Part shown: piece after piece, positions 27,024-35,867 of the stretch
Layout of the letters: each line of letters starts with the position of its first letter
Position numbering within the stretch: position 1 is the first letter of the stretch
Assembly: GCA_002483105.1 (NCBI GenBank)
Contig: DLHG01000011.1
Coordinates: forward strand, 184,064-248,063
Length of the DNA stretch: 64,000 nucleotides
DNA from: Bacteroidetes bacterium UBA7674
GTDB lineage: Bacteria; Bacteroidota; Bacteroidia; Chitinophagales; Chitinophagaceae
Direction: 5' to 3'
Translations under genes and position numbers: made by a program
Notes under the pieces: model-generated
Told to the model about the DNA's origin: nothing
Database searches by the model: none
Seen by the model: only the letters and a program-made list of their open reading frames with translations

Positions 27024-27212
27024 ATGCCTTTCGTTTCATTAAGGCTGCAATTTCGGCCTTTTGTTTATACCGTTGGTTGTTAATATATCTATGGTGGTAT
27101 AATCGCAATGGGCTAAGCGGCAATAAATTGTTAAAAAGAAATATTCTGGTGATACTGATGGAATAATAAGACTGCTTTTTGTACGTTAGTACCAAAAGTG
27201 CAAATACAATCT

Positions 27213-28628
27213 ATGATACGTTCGGTTATCCTTTCTTTAGCAACACTCTTACTTGCCTCCAATACGCTGTATGCTGACAGCGTCACCATCCGTGGTAAAA
27301 TAACCAACCCGCTCTCAGATGAGATCACATTCTCCACATATGACGGTATGCTGGAGTATAACCAGGTGGAGCGCAAAGCGAAACTTGATAAGGATGGTAA
27401 CTTCTCTGTGGTCTTTCCGGTAACTGCCGATTATATGGATATTTCCATCCAGCATGGTGACCAGGGTTCTGAATTGTGGTTGCGCGACGGGGACGTTGTA
27501 AACATGACACTCGATGCTAAGGATTTTGATAAGACCCTGCATTACACAGGTACGGGAGCAGCTACCGCCAACTTCGCCGCAAAGCATGTACTGGACCGCG
27601 GTATGAGTCAGCAATTTGGGGCAAACCTGCAACCATTAATGGCAAAAGAACCGCAGGAATTTTTGACGGAAAGCAAGGCGATGCTTCAAAAGGAACTTGA
27701 CTACTTGCAGGAGAATAAACAGGGCCTTCCTGAGGCCTTCATAAAGAGCCTGACTGCAAAACTCAGTTATACGATGTACTACGATTGGCTGATCTATCCT
27801 CCTTACCATCAAATGATGACGAAGAAAGAAAGATCGCCCGGCGATATCCCTAAAGAAAACTATATCGTGCCTGCAAGCATACCCATGGTCTTTGATGATA
27901 ATTACCTGAGCATATCGTCATACAGGAATGTGGTCGGCAGCATATTTGAGAATCGTGCCGGTACCTTAGATAGTGTACACGCAATGAAGTACAAGGTGTC
28001 CGACAGCAGCAGTATATTGGCTAAACAGATCCTCCCGAAAAAAAGCAGGGAATTTTATTTTGCACATAAGCTGCACAATAATATGAAGTATGCTACTGTT
28101 GCAAAAGCCGATTCTGAATACCGTGCATTCAGGAAGATGTATCCGAAAAGCGAGTATATGCCGGTCGTAGAAAAGTCTATGGCCTTGAAAAGAAAGCTAG
28201 GTGCCGGCCAGCCTGCCATTGATTTCGCTTTTACTTCGCTGGATGGTAAAAAGATGAAGCTGTCCGATCTCAAAGGCAAGGTAGTGTATATTGATTTTTG
28301 GGCAAGCTGGTGTGGCCCTTGTATGCGTGAATTGCCTTCTGCTAAAAAAGTAGAAGAACACTTTAAGGGACGTGATGTGGTGTTCTTAAATGTATCTATC
28401 GATGAGGATATGGAGGCATGGAAGAATGCAATAGAAAAGAAGCATATAGAAGGCATTAATGTATGTGAGCCAGGAGGATGGAAAGCGCCTATAGCACTTA
28501 AGTACGGTATACAGAGCGTTCCTTCCTATTTTCTGATAGATAAGAACGGCAAGTTCGTTACAGAAACAACGCCTCGCCCAAGTGAAACGGATAATCTTAT
28601 CGGACTTATAGAAAATGCGTTGAATTAA
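27213..28628 (+). CDS. TlpA-like thiol-disulfide oxidoreductase
   Basis: A 471-residue exported protein. Start taken at ATG 27213 (MIRSVILSLATLLLASNTLYA, a good signal peptide); GTG at 27198 would add five residues. The N-terminal part (residues about 20-125) is a DUF4369-like beta domain, a helical middle follows, and the C-terminal 135 residues are a TlpA/ResA thioredoxin domain with FWASWCGPCMREL (C367, C370) and the cis-Pro stretch SVPSYFLIDKNG. It likely reduces or isomerises disulfides in the periplasm. It ends before a hairpin terminator. Confidence 0.92.
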   Translation: MIRSVILSLATLLLASNTLYADSVTIRGKITNPLSDEITFSTYDGMLEYNQVERKAKLDKDGNFSVVFPVTADYMDISIQHGDQGSELWLRDGDVVNMTLDAKDFDKTLHYTGTGAATANFAAKHVLDRGMSQQFGANLQPLMAKEPQEFLTESKAMLQKELDYLQENKQGLPEAFIKSLTAKLSYTMYYDWLIYPPYHQMMTKKERSPGDIPKENYIVPASIPMVFDDNYLSISSYRNVVGSIFENRAGTLDSVHAMKYKVSDSSSILAKQILPKKSREFYFAHKLHNNMKYATVAKADSEYRAFRKMYPKSEYMPVVEKSMALKRKLGAGQPAIDFAFTSLDGKKMKLSDLKGKVVYIDFWASWCGPCMRELPSAKKVEEHFKGRDVVFLNVSIDEDMEAWKNAIEKKHIEGINVCEPGGWKAPIALKYGIQSVPSYFLIDKNGKFVTETTPRPSETDNLIGLIENALN

Positions 28629-28670
28629 GACCTGTTGTACCGGAGTAGGATCCCGGAATAAAGAGTAAAT

Positions 28671-28700
28671 AAAAATAGCCCCATTTCAGGGGCTATTTTT
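28671..28700. terminator. terminator after the TlpA-like gene
   Basis: Arms aaaaatagcccc (28671-28682) and ggggctattttt (28689-28700), perfect. On the minus strand it also directly follows the tRNA-Met relic, and resembles the terminator after the real tRNA-Met (30405-30429). Confidence 0.85.
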
Positions 28701-28701
28701 T

Positions 28702-28770
28702 TGTGTAGCGAGGAGGAGATTTGAACTCCCGAGCTCAGGGTATGAATCCCGCTCGGCATAGTCTCCTCGC
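28702..28770 (-). pseudogene. tRNA-Met relic (3' half plus altered 5' half)
   Basis: On the minus strand, 28748-28702 repeats the 3' half of the tRNA-Met at 30326-30399: anticodon loop ggattcata, T-arm gggagttcaaatctcct and acceptor cctcgct, with one substitution and one lost T. The 5' part keeps gcgagga (acceptor-like) but the D-arm is replaced, giving about 63 bases between acceptor arms and a shifted anticodon loop. It should not work as a tRNA. The following 28771-28936 stretch, before the permease stop, holds no gene I can support. Confidence 0.7.
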
Positions 28771-28936
28771 ACATCGCAGCCACTGGTAGCAAATGCATGG
28801 GGCAGTCATTCTCTTCGCAGCAGGAAGGGCGCAGAGTTCTGCTCGCACTTTTTCTTTCACCGGCGTTGCGTTTGAGCTGAAATAGGTAAGGATACCGCCG
28901 GTGGAAATGCTGATGTTCTTCATAATACATGCTGTT

Positions 28937-29914
28937 TTATAAAATGAGATTAAACAAATATCCTGATATGATAATGCAGGCTGCCACTACCGCGAAAAAT
29001 ATCGCCAGCATTTTTCCTGTCATTACTTTCTTTAATAGTAGCCCTTCAGGCACAGACAGACCCACAACGGCCATGGAAAAAGCAATAGCCGTTCCCAGCG
29101 GTATCCCTTTCTGAACAAGGACCTGTAATACAGGTAGCACGCCTGCGGCATTGCTGTACATCGGCACGCCCAGCAAAACGGCTATGGGAACCGCAAACGG
29201 ATTGTCTTTGCTTATATAAGCTTCAAAGAAGCCCGTTGGGATAAATCCGTGCATGAGTCCGCCTACGGCTATACCTATAAGGATGTACAAGGAGACACCT
29301 TTTACTATGCCTGACGCCTCCTTAGCAATGCCGGGTAACCTCTGCATAAATGGTTGCGGTTTTCCGTCAATACTTTCTTCCGGTTTCTGTTTGTTTTGGA
29401 TGATCTGCTGTACCCAGTCGGTAAGTAAATGCTCCATTTTCATTCTGCCAAGGATGTACCCCGCTATCATAGACAGCACAATACCACTAACAACATAGAT
29501 GATTGCGGTTTTCATCCCGAACATACCAATGAAAATGGCTACGGAGACGGCATCAACCAGTGGAGAGGAGATGAGGAAGGCAAGTGTAACGCCCAGAGGA
29601 ATTCCTCCCTTTACAAACCCGATGAATAAAGGGACGGACGAGCAGGAACAGAACGGGGTGATGGTACCAAAAAAAGAAGCCAGGAAATAGTCAAGCCCGT
29701 ACCATCTTCGTTTAGTAAGAAAACGCCGCACTTTCTCTATCGGGAAATACGAATTGATAATGCCCATGATGAAGGTGACCATCGCAAGCAGAATAAAAAT
29801 CTTGATGGTATCGAAAACAAAAAAGTTCAATGCCTGGCCAACATGGCTTTCGGCCGAAAGCCCGAACACTGTATATATCAACCAGTCAGCAAACTGCTGT
29901 GTCCATTTGAACAT
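28937..29914 (-). CDS. permease (DUF318/UPF0718, ArsP/SaoD-like)
   Basis: A 325-residue inner-membrane protein with about eight hydrophobic segments. TPFCSCSSVPLFIGFVKGGIPLGVTLAFLISSPLVDAV is the hallmark of the UPF0718 permease family (the C-x-C in FCSCSSVP), and the second repeat AVLLGVPMYSNAAGVLPVLQVLVQKGIPLGTAIAFSM mirrors it. Members export organoarsenicals or act in sulfur-compound transport; which applies here is unknown. The gene follows a small thioredoxin-like gene (23-base gap), a pairing known for this family, so the two form a cassette. Confidence 0.9.
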   Translation of the reverse strand: MFKWTQQFADWLIYTVFGLSAESHVGQALNFFVFDTIKIFILLAMVTFIMGIINSYFPIEKVRRFLTKRRWYGLDYFLASFFGTITPFCSCSSVPLFIGFVKGGIPLGVTLAFLISSPLVDAVSVAIFIGMFGMKTAIIYVVSGIVLSMIAGYILGRMKMEHLLTDWVQQIIQNKQKPEESIDGKPQPFMQRLPGIAKEASGIVKGVSLYILIGIAVGGLMHGFIPTGFFEAYISKDNPFAVPIAVLLGVPMYSNAAGVLPVLQVLVQKGIPLGTAIAFSMAVVGLSVPEGLLLKKVMTGKMLAIFFAVVAACIIISGYLFNLIL

Positions 29915-29937
29915 TTATCGTCTTTTTAGCTGATTCT

Positions 29938-30174
29938 CTATGCCGTCAGGAACTCTTTTATTTCGCTGATATCTGCCACGCGACCTTTTACCTTCACCAC
30001 TTCGTCTATCATCAGTACCGGCGTGGTCAATACGTCATACTTCATCATTTCCTCAATGTCTTCGATCTTTGTCACTTCCGCCTCTACGCCGGTTTCCTTT
30101 ATTGCTTGCAGCACGTTATTGTATGTCGTTTTGCATTTGGCGCATCCGGGACCCAGCACTTTTATCTGTTTCAT
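29938..30174 (-). CDS. small thioredoxin-fold redox protein
   Basis: A 78-residue protein of the 'redox-active disulfide protein 2' family. The CxxC is in KVLGPGCAKCKTTYNNVLQAI (C11, C14), then VTKIEDIEEMMKYDVLTTPVLMIDEVVKVKG with the cis-Pro in TTPVL. Complete for the family. It is transcribed with the permease 23 bases downstream; in other bacteria these two are found together, suggesting that the protein handles a thiol-reactive substrate or keeps the permease reduced (inference). Confidence 0.9.
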   Translation of the reverse strand: MKQIKVLGPGCAKCKTTYNNVLQAIKETGVEAEVTKIEDIEEMMKYDVLTTPVLMIDEVVKVKGRVADISEIKEFLTA

Positions 30175-30305
30175 GAATTAATTTTCTCAAATGTAGGTTC
30201 ACACAATAGCCTCATCGCTGACGGATGTCACCTGTAACGAGAATATCAGTCACATAGTACCCCCAAGAATATTTGTTCCAGTCATTGATTTTTCAACTTT
30301 TTCCC

Positions 30306-30313
30306 TACCTTTG
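30306..30313 (+). promoter_or_regulatory. -7 promoter box (TACCTTTG) of tRNA-Met
   Basis: Full TAnnTTTG match 13 bases before the tRNA; a TTG at 30285-30287 lies 18 bases upstream, a fitting -33 element. Confidence 0.75.
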
Positions 30314-30325
30314 CAATCCATTTTT

Positions 30326-30399
30326 GGCGAGGTAGCTCAGTTGGTTAGAGCACAGGATTCATAACCCTGAGGTCGGGAGTTCAAATCTCCTCCTCGCTA
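30326..30399 (+). tRNA. tRNA-Met (CAT)
   Basis: A 74-base cloverleaf. The acceptor stem ggcgagg pairs with cctcgct, the D-arm is gctcagttggttagagc, the anticodon CAT is at 30360-30362 between TT and AA, and the T-arm is gggag-ttcaaat-ctcct. CCA is not encoded. A CAT anticodon can mean elongator Met, initiator or lysidine-modified Ile; the A-less first pair (G-T) and overall sequence look like elongator Met in Bacteroidota, which I consider most likely. Confidence 0.95.
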
Positions 30400-30404
30400 C
30401 ACAG

Positions 30405-30429
30405 AAAGCCCCTTTCAGGGGCTTTTTTT
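30405..30429 (+). terminator. terminator of tRNA-Met
   Basis: Arms aaagcccc (30405-30412) and ggggcttt (30418-30425) with a following T-run. Confidence 0.85.
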
Positions 30430-30489
30430 ATGCCCCTTTGTTTTTATATTTAATTCTCGCTAACTTGTAAAGGGTTAAACATAATTGCC

Positions 30490-30825
30490 ATGCAGAATAC
30501 TGAAGCCCTCGAGCCGGTCGCTCAGCAGATACTTGCTTTGCTCGGCAGCGGCAAGACAAGAACGGAGATATCCGAGCAACTCACAGCACAGGGCCATGAT
30601 GCGTATTTTGTAAAGAACATCGTTGCCGAGACCATAAAACTTCACCATGCCAAAAGCCGCACTCGTGGGTTGGTACTTGTAGGTATAGGCGCAGTCATCT
30701 GCCTGATCAGTTGCGTGTTCACAATCGTGATGTCTTATATGGGTGGTAGTGCGCCGGTCATCTTATACGGAGCTACCAGCCTCGGTATCGTATTCATCTT
30801 TGCCGGCCTCGTGAAGATATTTTAG
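30490..30825 (+). CDS. hypothetical small membrane protein
   Basis: A 111-residue protein with a soluble helical N-terminus (about 1-57: VAQQILALLGSGKTRTEISEQL then EQLTAQGHDAYFVKNIVAE) and two membrane segments (about 60-82 and 87-108). The N-terminal pattern resembles a small helical 'SHOCT-like' or regulator-like module, but I cannot assign a family. The gene stands alone between tRNA-Met and the convergent LptF/LptG gene, 7 bases from its stop codon. Confidence 0.7.
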   Translation: MQNTEALEPVAQQILALLGSGKTRTEISEQLTAQGHDAYFVKNIVAETIKLHHAKSRTRGLVLVGIGAVICLISCVFTIVMSYMGGSAPVILYGATSLGIVFIFAGLVKIF

Positions 30826-30832
30826 GCAAACT

Positions 30833-31906
30833 TTACTTTATCTGTCTCCGCAGCAACACCAGAGCCACAGCCCCGAACACAAAGTTCAGTATCCATACAC
30901 TCAGCAAGGGATTAAGGCCGCCCTTGGTAGAGAACGTAGTAGAAAATTGCATCATAAAGAAATACACCGCGCTCAGCACTATGCCCAGAGCCAGGTGCAG
31001 ACCGCTACCACCCCTTATCTTTCTGCTGGCAATACATACACCTATCAGCACCATGATCATCCCGGCAAAGGGTTGGGACGTACGGCGGTATTTTTCTACA
31101 TAGAAGAAGTTCAGGCTTTCACGGCCCCTTAGTTTTTCACGTTCTATATACTTGGTCAGTTCCGGTGTGGTGAGGGCTTCTTTCACGCTCTCGTCTTCAT
31201 CCAGGTCCATGGGAACGAAAGGGAATTTGCGCTTCATCTCGCTGAGCACCTGCAGGTCTTCTTTCAGTCCGTCGTTCTTTCTTACAGTTACGTTGTACAG
31301 GGTATATTCCTTCTTCACCGAGTCATAAGATATTCGGTCGGCCATTACCTTTTCCACCAGCTTGGTGCCTTGTATTGTTTCGGCGGTAAAGCGGTTGCCG
31401 GTATTGGTCTTATAGTCGAAATTCTGCATGAAGATGTACAGGTCTTTTTTCAAACGCAGGTGTACATTCTGGTCGGCAGATATTTTTTCGTAGTGTATGT
31501 ACTTGTCTTCAAAGGCCAGCCGTTGTTTGTTGGCCATTGGTACCACATAGTGGTTTGCCCACAGAGATAAGCCGCACATCAGTGCCGCTCCTATAAAGTA
31601 GGGCCTCAGGAAACGCTGAAAAGAAACGCCGTTAGCCAGTATCGCTATTATCTCCGACTTGTAGGCCATCTTCGAGGTAAAGAAAATAGTGGAGATGAAG
31701 ATGAAGAACTGGAACAGCAGTGCGGTGATATGCGGAATGAAGTTTTTGAAATAGCCAAGGATTGCCATTACAGGCGCCTTTCTTTCCACAAAGTCATTTA
31801 CTTTTTCGGAATAATCTATCACGCAGGCAACCGACGCCATCAGCAGGATGGTGAAAAAGAATGTACCGATGAACCGCTTTAATATATACCAGTCTAATTT
31901 CTTCAT
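30833..31906 (-). CDS. LptF/LptG family permease
   Basis: A 357-residue inner-membrane component of the ABC transporter that moves lipopolysaccharide to the outer membrane (YjgP/YjgQ family). DWYILKRFIGTFFFTILLM is the usual first membrane segment; FFTSKMAYKSEIIAILANGVSFQRFLRPY is the family's coupling-helix region; a periplasmic beta domain spans about 130-245 and three membrane segments end the protein. Whether it is F or G cannot be told; Bacteroidota often have both, not adjacent. It is co-directional with tgt, 7 bases away. Confidence 0.92.
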   Translation of the reverse strand: MKKLDWYILKRFIGTFFFTILLMASVACVIDYSEKVNDFVERKAPVMAILGYFKNFIPHITALLFQFFIFISTIFFTSKMAYKSEIIAILANGVSFQRFLRPYFIGAALMCGLSLWANHYVVPMANKQRLAFEDKYIHYEKISADQNVHLRLKKDLYIFMQNFDYKTNTGNRFTAETIQGTKLVEKVMADRISYDSVKKEYTLYNVTVRKNDGLKEDLQVLSEMKRKFPFVPMDLDEDESVKEALTTPELTKYIEREKLRGRESLNFFYVEKYRRTSQPFAGMIMVLIGVCIASRKIRGGSGLHLALGIVLSAVYFFMMQFSTTFSTKGGLNPLLSVWILNFVFGAVALVLLRRQIK

Positions 31907-31913
31907 GCCTTAC

Positions 31914-33044
31914 TTACATCCTCTGCTTGAGCAAAGGTATCATTTCGTTTTTCCAACTGTTATAATCACCCTGTAAAATATGCGTCCGAGCTTGCTTTAC
32001 CAAATGCAGGTAGAATGCAAGGTTGTGTATGCTCGCTATCTGCAATCCCAGTATCTCTCCGGAGATGAACAGGTGTCGTACATAAGCTTTACTATACGTA
32101 TTGCTCGTAGGGCAGTCTATTCCGTCATCTATCGGGCTGAAGTCTGAAGCCCATTTCTTGTTCCTGATGTTCACTACGCCTTTGCTGGTAAAGAGCATCC
32201 CGTTCCTTCCGTTGCGGGTAGGCATCACGCAGTCAAACATGTCTATCCCCAGTGAAATGTTCTCCAGTATATTCCAGGGAGTACCCACACCCATCAGGTA
32301 ACGCGGTTTCTCCTCAGGTAGGTATTCGCAGCAGAGCGCAGCCATTTCATACATCATCTCTTCAGGTTCCCCTACAGAGAGTCCGCCTATGGCATTGCCG
32401 TCACATTCCATACTTGCCGCAAATTGCGAAGAGGCAACCCTCAGGTCTTTATAAGTACTTCCTTGTACTATCGGGAACAGTGCCTGGTCGTATCCATATT
32501 TAGGTTCTGTCTGTCCCAGGTGATCTACGCAACGCGCCAGCCACCGGTGTGTCAGTTCCATCGATTTCTGTGCATAGCTGTAATCAGACGGGTAGGGTGG
32601 ACATTCATCAAAAGCCATAATGATATCAGCGCCTATACTGCGTTGTATATCCATCACCTTCTCCGATGAGAACATGTGTTTCGACCCATCTATATGTGAG
32701 CGGAACATGGCACCTTCTTCCGTCAGCTTCCGCTGACCCGAAAGTGAGAATACCTGGTAACCACCGCTGTCTGTAAGTATAGGCCTGTCCCAGCCCATGA
32801 ACTTATGCAGCCCGCCCGCTGCTTCCAGCACTTCGGTACCCGGTCTCAGGTATAGGTGATAAGTATTGCCGAGTATTATCTCAGCCTTTATTTGTTCTTT
32901 CAGTTGATCTTGCATCACAGCCTTTACGCTGCCCACAGTACCTACGGGCATAAATATCGGCGTCTCTATCTGTCCGTGCCCGGTGGTGATTACACCCGCA
33001 CGTGCTTTGCTATTACTGTCTGTACCTTTTAGTTCAAAATTCAT
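31914..33044 (-). CDS. tgt: queuine tRNA-guanine(34) transglycosylase
   Basis: A 376-residue enzyme exchanging G34 for the queuosine precursor in tRNAs with GUN anticodons. GNTYHLYLRPG, LTDSGGYQVFSLS, and the nucleophile region GIDMFDCVMPTRNGRNG are intact, and IHNLAFYL keeps the zinc-ligand His. However, the C-x-C-x2-C zinc motif is replaced: the aligned stretch reads GIDCPTSNTYSKAYVRHL, with only the middle Cys left. This may be a lineage trait. It is the first gene of a pair with the LptF/LptG permease. Confidence 0.93.
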   Translation of the reverse strand: MNFELKGTDSNSKARAGVITTGHGQIETPIFMPVGTVGSVKAVMQDQLKEQIKAEIILGNTYHLYLRPGTEVLEAAGGLHKFMGWDRPILTDSGGYQVFSLSGQRKLTEEGAMFRSHIDGSKHMFSSEKVMDIQRSIGADIIMAFDECPPYPSDYSYAQKSMELTHRWLARCVDHLGQTEPKYGYDQALFPIVQGSTYKDLRVASSQFAASMECDGNAIGGLSVGEPEEMMYEMAALCCEYLPEEKPRYLMGVGTPWNILENISLGIDMFDCVMPTRNGRNGMLFTSKGVVNIRNKKWASDFSPIDDGIDCPTSNTYSKAYVRHLFISGEILGLQIASIHNLAFYLHLVKQARTHILQGDYNSWKNEMIPLLKQRM

Positions 33045-33103
33045 GTAAGTCTTTACTCTTAACTGCTAACTGAAAACTGCCAATTGCTAACTATCTTGCA
33101 AAG

Positions 33104-34228
33104 ATGTTATCCATCCTGTTCTGGCTTTTTGCGTCGGCCTCACTGGCTCAGTTGCTCTATGCTATTGGCATATTCGGCAGGATATTTTCGTTTCCTACAC
33201 CTAAGCCTGGTCCGATGGCGGGCAAAAAGCCTGTTTCTGTTATTATTTGTGCCAAAGACGAAGCCGCCAATCTGAAGGCTCATCTCCCGCAAATAATGGC
33301 GCAAAGATACACGAATGATGCAGGTAAACCGCTATTTGAGGTGATAGTAGTGAACGACTGCTCCACCGACGATACTGAGCTGGTTTTGCAGGAACTGGAA
33401 CAACTATATGATAACCTTTGGCATGTGACCATTTCCCCCGGAGAGGAGCGCTTATTCCCCGGTAAGAAGTTCGCCCTGAGTGAGGGTTTGAAACATGCAG
33501 GGCATGACCTCTTGATGCTGACAGATGCTGATTGCGCCCCCTCAAGCGAGAACTGGATGGAACAGATGGTCGCTCCCTTAAACCAGGGAAAACAGATGGT
33601 AGCAGGCTATGGCAAGTACATTGCAGAAAGTAGTTTGCTCAATGCCTTCACCCGTTGGGAAACGCTGCATACGTTCCTGCAATACAGCACCTACGCCCTG
33701 GAAGGAAAGCCTTACATGGCGGTTGGGCGAAATCTTGCCTGCACTAAAGAAGTGCTCCTAAAAGCGCAGGCCACTGAGGTATGGAACAAACTCCCATCCG
33801 GCGATGATGACCTCTTGATAAGCACAATGGCTACAAAGGAGAACATGGCTATCGTTTGCAACGAGGACGCTTTTACACTCACACGTAGTAAAAGCACCTG
33901 GGGCGATTGGCTTCGCCAGAAGCAACGGCATATGTCCACAGGTAAATATTATAAAGAGGATGTGAAGACTTGGCTGGGGCTATATGCTATCACACATATG
34001 CTTATGTGGATACTGCTCTTTGTTATGTTATATTATAAACCACAGCAGGCGCTGTACTATTGGGGCATCCGTAGTATGGCTATGTGGTTCGTTTGGGCAG
34101 TTGCTGCTTTTAAGTTGAAAGAAAAATCTTTAATTCCTTGGTTCCCTTTCTTCGATATAGGCTGGATGATGTATAACTTTGCCTTTTCGCCTTACATAGT
34201 CCTGAAAAATAAGACACAGTGGAAATAA
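33104..34228 (+). CDS. membrane glycosyltransferase family 2 protein
   Basis: A 374-residue GT2 protein anchored by an N-terminal membrane segment and about two to three C-terminal ones. Signature stretches are KPVSVIICAKDEAANLKAHL, EVIVVNDCSTDDTELVLQEL, LLMLTDADCAPSSENWM (DAD metal site), SGDDDLLISTMAT (catalytic ED-like region) and WLRQKQRHMS, the QxxRH-type box of processive transferases. It probably builds or extends a membrane-linked glycan. The rsmG gene overlaps its end by 10 bases, so they are co-transcribed; that pairing looks like chance operon sharing. Confidence 0.9.
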   Translation: MLSILFWLFASASLAQLLYAIGIFGRIFSFPTPKPGPMAGKKPVSVIICAKDEAANLKAHLPQIMAQRYTNDAGKPLFEVIVVNDCSTDDTELVLQELEQLYDNLWHVTISPGEERLFPGKKFALSEGLKHAGHDLLMLTDADCAPSSENWMEQMVAPLNQGKQMVAGYGKYIAESSLLNAFTRWETLHTFLQYSTYALEGKPYMAVGRNLACTKEVLLKAQATEVWNKLPSGDDDLLISTMATKENMAIVCNEDAFTLTRSKSTWGDWLRQKQRHMSTGKYYKEDVKTWLGLYAITHMLMWILLFVMLYYKPQQALYYWGIRSMAMWFVWAVAAFKLKEKSLIPWFPFFDIGWMMYNFAFSPYIVLKNKTQWK

Positions 34229-34845
34229 TTCTGAAATACTTCGACGATTTTACGGAAACACAGCAACAGCAATTTGCTCAGCTACAGGAATTGTATTCCG
34301 ACTGGAATGAAAAAATAAATGTCATTTCCCGAAAGGATATAGAGTCTCTATATGAGCGCCATGTACTGCATTCTCTGGCCATCGCCGCTGTCAATAATTT
34401 TCACGACGGCGCGCAGATAGTGGACATAGGCACGGGTGGGGGATTCCCCGGTATTCCGTTAGCGATCTTTTTCCCTGAGGTAGAATTCCTGTTGTCTGAT
34501 AGTATTGGCAAGAAGATAAAGGTGGTGCAAGGTGTAGCTGATGCTATTGGGCTGAAGAATGTTACTGCTGTTCATACGCGCGTAGAAGATATTAAAGGAC
34601 GTATGTTCGACTATGCTGTGTCACGTGCTGTTGCGCCCCTGGCCGACCTATGGTTCTGGACCAACAAGATGATAAAGAAGGGCAAAGCCGGTGACGATTT
34701 ACCCAACGGCCTCATCTGCCTGAAAGGTGGTGACTTGAAAAAGGAAATATTAGATGCTAAAGTCAACGCCCGTCCCTGGAAGGTTCATGACATTTTCCCC
34801 GAGCCTTTCTTCGAGGAGAAGTCGGTGGTTTATGTACCCAAATAA
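34219..34845 (+). CDS. rsmG: 16S rRNA (guanine(527)-N7)-methyltransferase
   Basis: A 208-residue SAM-dependent methyltransferase that modifies G527 of 16S rRNA. YSDWNEKINVISRKDIESLYERHVLHSLAIA is the family's N-terminal signature and IVDIGTGGGFPGIPLAIFFPE is the SAM-binding motif; SRAVAPLADLW follows. The start is GTG at 34219, inside the last codons of the glycosyltransferase gene (10-base overlap). An ATG would come too late for the N-terminal helix. A full housekeeping gene without oddities. Confidence 0.95.
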   Translation: MEIILKYFDDFTETQQQQFAQLQELYSDWNEKINVISRKDIESLYERHVLHSLAIAAVNNFHDGAQIVDIGTGGGFPGIPLAIFFPEVEFLLSDSIGKKIKVVQGVADAIGLKNVTAVHTRVEDIKGRMFDYAVSRAVAPLADLWFWTNKMIKKGKAGDDLPNGLICLKGGDLKKEILDAKVNARPWKVHDIFPEPFFEEKSVVYVPK

Positions 34846-34849
34846 TAAC

Positions 34850-34961
34850 TGTCATCCTGAGGCACGAAGTATCAATCCCGCCGGACAGATACTTCGCTAT
34901 CGCCCCTGTGTAACACGAGTGCCTGAATGAAGCTGTCATGGTGAGCGGAGTCGAACCATGA
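34850..34961. repeat. cluster of dispersed intergenic repeats after rsmG
   Basis: Contains 'tgtcatcctgaggcacgaag' at 34850, related to 37764-37793, and a palindromic unit at 34934-34961 with arms gtcatggt and accatgac around gagcggagtcga. The last shares 'gagcggagtcga' with 40932-40943. The rest of the 34846-35099 gap is AT-rich with a promoter for the next gene. Confidence 0.65.
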
Positions 34962-35057
34962 CAAAGCTGAGCATAGCTGCATTTGAAACAACATATTATT
35001 ATATATATGGTTAGAAAGCCAACCCATTATTTTTCCGCACACACAGAAAACAATTCT

Positions 35058-35065
35058 TATTTTTG
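35058..35065 (+). promoter_or_regulatory. -7 promoter box (TATTTTTG) of yebC
   Basis: TATTTTTG matches TAnnTTTG, 34 bases before the yebC start. No clear TTG at -33. Confidence 0.5.
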
Positions 35066-35099
35066 CAACTCTTAAAAATCAATAAAAGACAATTTATAT

Positions 35100-35810
35100 A
35101 TGGGTCGCATATTTGAAGTAAGGAAGTCGTCGATGTTTGCCCGCTACGACCGCATGGCAAAACAGTTCTCCCGTGTCGGTAAGGAAATAGCTATTGCTGT
35201 AAAGAAAGGTGGCCCTGACCCGGACACCAACCCGATGCTTCGTCGTGTAATGCAGAATGCAAAAGGGTTCAATATGCCGAAAGACCGTATTGAAGCTGCC
35301 ATCAAAAATGCACAGGGTAAAGATCAAAGCAGCTACGATGAAGTTTTGTATGAAGGTTATGCACCTCATGGTATCGCTGTGATGGTGGTAACTGCTACCG
35401 ATAATACTACACGTACTGTGGCCAACGTTCGTTCTCACTTTAATAAAGGTGGTGGTAGCTTAGGTAACAGTGGCTCGGTAGGTTTCATGTTCAAACACCT
35501 CGGTGTGTTCAAATTGAAAAACGAAGGACAGGATCTTGAAGAACTGGAATTGGAATTGATAGATTTCGGATTGGAAGAAGTAGGAGAGGACAGCGAAGGT
35601 AATATCATCGTTCGTTGCGAATTCAATGATTTCGGTAATATGCAGAAGGCCTTGGAAGATAAAGGTATCACACCAATATCATCTGAAATTGAATGGATAC
35701 CGCTGAATACAGTAGAGCTCACTCCTGAACAACAGGAAGACGTTTACAAGCTCATCGCGCGAGTAGAAGAAGACGATGACGTGCAACAAGTATTTCATAC
35801 CATGGCTTAA
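35100..35810 (+). CDS. yebC: YebC/PmpR family DNA-binding regulator
   Basis: A 236-residue protein of the YebC/PmpR/TACO1 family. MGRIFEVRKSSMFARYDRMAKQFSRVGKEIAIAVK stands for the family's usual MAGHSKWANI-type N-terminus, in the variant found in Bacteroidota. YEGYAPHGIAVMVVTATDNTTRTVANVRSHFNKGGG is the diagnostic core. Members act as transcription regulators or, in newer work, help translation of proline stretches. It is ended by a perfect bidirectional terminator. Confidence 0.95.
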   Translation: MGRIFEVRKSSMFARYDRMAKQFSRVGKEIAIAVKKGGPDPDTNPMLRRVMQNAKGFNMPKDRIEAAIKNAQGKDQSSYDEVLYEGYAPHGIAVMVVTATDNTTRTVANVRSHFNKGGGSLGNSGSVGFMFKHLGVFKLKNEGQDLEELELELIDFGLEEVGEDSEGNIIVRCEFNDFGNMQKALEDKGITPISSEIEWIPLNTVELTPEQQEDVYKLIARVEEDDDVQQVFHTMA

Positions 35811-35867
35811 TTCAGTTAGCGTCCGCACGCCTTTTCGGCGTCAGTACGCGTTATAAGGATATCATAT

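Noticed and set aside
28625..28930. Two overlapping minus-strand frames (101 and 62 residues) before the permease stop
   Set aside because: They run into the tRNA relic and terminator, have unusual Cys/Arg-rich composition and no recognisable domain.
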